From: JBBQKI01 sp038326725
GTDB lineage: Bacteria > Bacteroidota > Bacteroidia > Flavobacteriales > Flavobacteriaceae
Assembly (NCBI GenBank): GCA_038326725.1
Contig: JBBQKI010000002.1
Span: 1-64,000 of the forward strand
Direction of reading: 5' to 3'
Length of the DNA stretch: 64,000 bases
This document shows positions 61,861 through 64,000 of this stretch, piece after piece; the first letter of the stretch is position 1; every line of letters starts with the position of its first letter. Position numbers and translations under genes: made by a program. Under the pieces are notes generated by a model. That model had not been told where the DNA came from, did not search any database, and saw nothing but the letters and a program-made list of their open reading frames with translations.

Positions 61861-62646
61861 TTACAAACTTTTCGTCCGCCCACCATCCACCGGCAGGTTA
61901 ATCCCGTTGATATAGCTTGCAGCTTCGCTGGCCAAAAAGGCAACGGCAAAAGCTATTTCTTCCGGTTGCGCAAAACGTTTGGCGGGGACAAGGTTTTTCA
62001 TAAATTCGCTCGCTTCCGTTTCAGTTTTGTTGGATTTTTTTGCAGCGTTGGCAACAATATCATCAAGCCTGTCCGTTGCGGTAAAGCCCGGCAAAATGTT
62101 GTTCACTGTTATTCCAAATTGCCCAAGTTCATTGGCAAGAGTTTTGCTCCAACTTGCCACTGCGCCGCGAATGGTATTGCTTACGCCCAAACCATCGATG
62201 GGCTGTTTCACCGATGTTGAAATAATATTGATTATACGTCCGTAACCCGCTTGCTTCATTCCGGGAACTACTGCCTGTACTAAAATTTGGTTGCAAATCA
62301 AATGTTGCGAAAATGCCTTTTCAAACTCCAAAACATCCGCAGAAAAAATTGGCCCGCCCTTTGGCCCACCAGTATTGTTCACCAAAATATGAAAAGTTTT
62401 GTTTTGAACGGCATCGGAGAGTTTTTCTTTTAATTCCAAAGGATTATCAAAATCCGCGATAATATATTCGTGGCTTTGGCTATCTTTTGATGGGAGTTCC
62501 GTCAAAACAGCTTTCAGTTTTTCTTCGTTCCGTGCAACGAGAGTTATTGTTGCCCCCAAAGAAGCTAGTTCAATAGCCGATGCTTTTCCAATTCCGGCGG
62601 AACTACCGCATACGAGAGCGTTTTTGTTTGTTAAGTCTAAATTCAT
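61861..62646 (-). CDS. Short-chain dehydrogenase/reductase (SDR)
   Basis: 261 residues, Rossmann fold: NAD(P) motif CGSSAGIGKA (~13-22), the NNTGGP strand (~89-94), catalytic Ser-Tyr-Lys region modified, with IINIISTS and SNTIRGAVASWSKTLANEL (in part) where the classical Tyr is replaced around ...GLGVSNTIRGA, so the catalytic Tyr is uncertain. C-terminal INGINLPVDGG. Lies between the ACMSD-like and aldehyde dehydrogenase genes, so probably part of the same degradative operon. Confidence 0.85.
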   Translation of the reverse strand: MNLDLTNKNALVCGSSAGIGKASAIELASLGATITLVARNEEKLKAVLTELPSKDSQSHEYIIADFDNPLELKEKLSDAVQNKTFHILVNNTGGPKGGPIFSADVLEFEKAFSQHLICNQILVQAVVPGMKQAGYGRIINIISTSVKQPIDGLGVSNTIRGAVASWSKTLANELGQFGITVNNILPGFTATDRLDDIVANAAKKSNKTETEASEFMKNLVPAKRFAQPEEIAFAVAFLASEAASYINGINLPVDGGRTKSL

Positions 62647-62655
62647 ATTTCATTG

Positions 62656-62733
62656 TCCGGTCGAGCGCAGTCGAGACCTTATTAATTAGCATTCATACTT
62701 CAAAGTAACCCCTCGACTGCGCTCGGGGAGACA
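62656..62733. repeat. Flavobacterial palindromic intergenic repeat (GAGCGCAGTCGA family), copy 2
   Basis: Inverted arms TCCGGTCGAGCGCAGTCGAG at 62656-62675 and CCTCGACTGCGCTCGGGGAG at 62711-62730. Same core as copy 1 at 2227-2303. Inserted between the SDR and aldehyde dehydrogenase genes of one operon. Confidence 0.82.
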
Positions 62734-62749
62734 TTTCATTCAGTATTTA

Positions 62750-62773
62750 ATTTCAATTTCAATTTCAATTTTG
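62750..62773. repeat. Short tandem repeat (ATTTCA)n
   Basis: Three or so ATTTCA units next to the palindromic repeat, just before the aldehyde dehydrogenase stop (62777-62779). Possible slippage site in a noncoding stretch. Confidence 0.6.
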
Positions 62774-62776
62774 ATT

Positions 62777-64000
62777 TCACTCATATTTAATACAAACATT
62801 CTTCGCTTCGGTAAAAAACCGAAGCGCTTCAAATCCGCCTTCCCGGCCTACGCCGCTGTCTTTCATTCCTCCGAAAGGCGTTCGTAAATCACGGTTTAAC
62901 CACGTATTTACCCAAACAATTCCCGCTTCAATTTCTTTTGAAATGCGCATCGTCCGGTTTAAATCTGATGTCCAAAGGGTAGCGGAAAGACCGTATTTCA
63001 CCGAATTCGCCATTTTCAATGCTTCTTCTTCCGTTTCAAAAGGCATAATTGTAACTACGGGTCCAAAGATTTCTTCTTGATTTATCCGGCAATCATTAGT
63101 GGTGATTTCAATTACCGTGGGCTCCAAATAATACCCATTTTCAAAACCCTTTACGGTTACTCTTTTCCCACCGCAAAGGATTTTTCCACCTTCATTTTCA
63201 GCTATTTTTATATACGATTCCACCTTTTCCAAATGCGGTTTTGAAACCAAGGCGCCAATATTTGTTTCGGCATCAAACGGATTGCCTATTTTCATTTGTT
63301 TTACCTTTTCAACAAAATCTTTTTTGAATTTTTCATAAATCGGTTTTTCCACAAAAATTCTACTTCCGCAAAGGCAGATTTGCCCTTGATTTGAAAAAGA
63401 AGAATTTAGGGTAACGGCCAGCATTTTTTCATAATTACAATCTGCGAAGATGAGGTTTGGGTTTTTTCCGCCGAGCTCCAAAGACAATTTTTTGAACATT
63501 GGCGCTGCGTTTCTGGCAATATTTTCACCTGTTTTAGTTCCTCCGGTAAAAGAAATTGCTTTAATATTTTTATGTTCAACAATTGCTTGTCCTGCGGAAG
63601 GTCCAGTGCCATGAACAATATTCAAAACGCCCTTTGGAAGGCCGGCTTTGTTGCAAATATCTCCAAGCAAAAAAGCCGTCATCGGTGTAATTTCGCTGGG
63701 TTTGGCAACCACCGTATTTCCGGCGGCAAAAGCTGGTGCAATTTTCCACGAAAATAAATACAACGGAAGATTCCAAGGAGAAATGCATCCAACAACTCCC
63801 AGCGGTTGCCGAAGCGTAAAATTCATCGTGTTTAAACCCACACTCTCGTGGGCTTCGCTGGAAAATTGTGTAATGGCATTACCGAAAAACCGAAAGTTTG
63901 CAGAAGCTCTTGGAATGTCAACTGATTTTGCAAGACTCAAAGGCTTGCCGTTATCTTTGGATTCCGCTCTTGCAAGTTCTTCCAAATTTTCATCAATCAA
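62777..64000 (-). CDS. Aldehyde dehydrogenase (aminomuconate-semialdehyde-type), start beyond window
   Basis: 407 residues visible; the first ~70 lie beyond position 64000. Catalytic Glu in LELGGKNPNL (~183), catalytic Cys in NQGQICLCGSRIF (~215), NPW motif SPWNLPLYLFSWKIAPA (in part), EEIFGPVVTIMPF. The sequence fits ALDH8/2-aminomuconic 6-semialdehyde dehydrogenases, which act after the ACMSD step. Adjacent ACMSD-like and SDR genes support that role; specificity is inference. Confidence 0.88.
   Translation of the reverse strand: MIDENLEELARAESKDNGKPLSLAKSVDIPRASANFRFFGNAITQFSSEAHESVGLNTMNFTLRQPLGVVGCISPWNLPLYLFSWKIAPAFAAGNTVVAKPSEITPMTAFLLGDICNKAGLPKGVLNIVHGTGPSAGQAIVEHKNIKAISFTGGTKTGENIARNAAPMFKKLSLELGGKNPNLIFADCNYEKMLAVTLNSSFSNQGQICLCGSRIFVEKPIYEKFKKDFVEKVKQMKIGNPFDAETNIGALVSKPHLEKVESYIKIAENEGGKILCGGKRVTVKGFENGYYLEPTVIEITTNDCRINQEEIFGPVVTIMPFETEEEALKMANSVKYGLSATLWTSDLNRTMRISKEIEAGIVWVNTWLNRDLRTPFGGMKDSGVGREGGFEALRFFTEAKNVCIKYE

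Noticed and set aside
1..64000. Search by eye for CRISPR arrays, rRNA, tRNA genes, prophage genes, insertion sequences and a replication origin.
   Set aside because: No repeat-spacer pattern, no tRNA-like cloverleaf or rRNA core, and no transposase or phage structural gene was recognised; a covariance search (for example tRNA detection) would be needed to exclude small RNAs.

Overview
The window is a 64 kb piece of a Bacteroidota chromosome, almost certainly from a marine-type member of the Flavobacteriaceae. The evidence is: type IX secretion (T9SS) C-terminal sorting domains and a T9SS plug protein, a SusC/RagA-type receptor, exosortase F (XrtF), a Na+-translocating NADH:quinone reductase operon, Bacteroidota-only DUF families (DUF6029, DUF6090, DUF6503, DUF6671, DUF6702, DUF3667, HYC_CC_PP), and many promoters of the Bacteroidota form TTG-N17-23-TAnnTTTG. 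I saw no rRNA, tRNA or CRISPR array. The species cannot be named from the sequence alone.

Layout. 1-8.7 kb: start of a SusC-like receptor, a DUF6090 protein, a minus-strand group of envelope proteins that looks like a copper/heavy-metal module (two-domain HMA protein, HYC_CC_PP protein, DUF3347 lipoprotein, outer-membrane barrel), XrtF with its partner membrane protein, a GAF protein and a MacB-like permease. 8.9-16 kb: purH, then the rod-shape/elongasome operon mreB-mreC-mreD-mrdA(PBP2)-rodA. 16-25.7 kb: accessory DNA. A methyltransferase-like gene sits between rodA and a second, 95% identical copy of the last 131 bp of rodA. It is followed by an AT-rich island holding a LysR regulator, a Thermus-type NADP isocitrate dehydrogenase, a small protein, DUF6671, a Sua5-type threonylcarbamoyl-AMP synthase, a dihydroorotase, a broken beta-carbonic-anhydrase-like gene and an SbtA bicarbonate transporter, and then a Fic protein. 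Imperfect 28-bp direct repeats flank the island.

25.7-40 kb: aminotransferase, fatty acid desaturase, rsmG, a block of secreted or outer-membrane proteins (two Omp28-like, T9SS cargo, DUF6029, TlpA-like), pruA, a TANGO2-like protein, apaG, DUF3667 and the T9SS plug protein. 40.4-48 kb: nqrABCDEF, a small conserved companion gene and apbE, which supplies the covalent FMN of NqrB/C. 48-60 kb: metabolic and envelope genes (methyltransferase, map, HAD phosphatase, thioredoxin-like, gpmI, two peptidases, pepE, paired regulatory-domain proteins, M1 aminopeptidase, tatA, PAP2). 60-64 kb: O-methyltransferase, ACMSD-like amidohydrolase, SDR and an aldehyde dehydrogenase cut by the window edge, which looks like the lower end of a kynurenine (tryptophan) degradation operon.

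The most interesting region is the 17.3-24.7 kb island. Apart from DUF6671 and the 97-residue protein, which I cannot place, its genes converge on CO2/bicarbonate: uptake (SbtA), a degenerate carbonic-anhydrase-like protein, enzymes that use or release CO2/HCO3- (isocitrate dehydrogenase, Sua5), and dihydroorotase one step after bicarbonate-dependent carbamoyl phosphate synthesis. They lie next to a divergent CbbR/CmpR-like LysR regulator. I propose it as a horizontally acquired inorganic-carbon module; this is inference and has not been tested.
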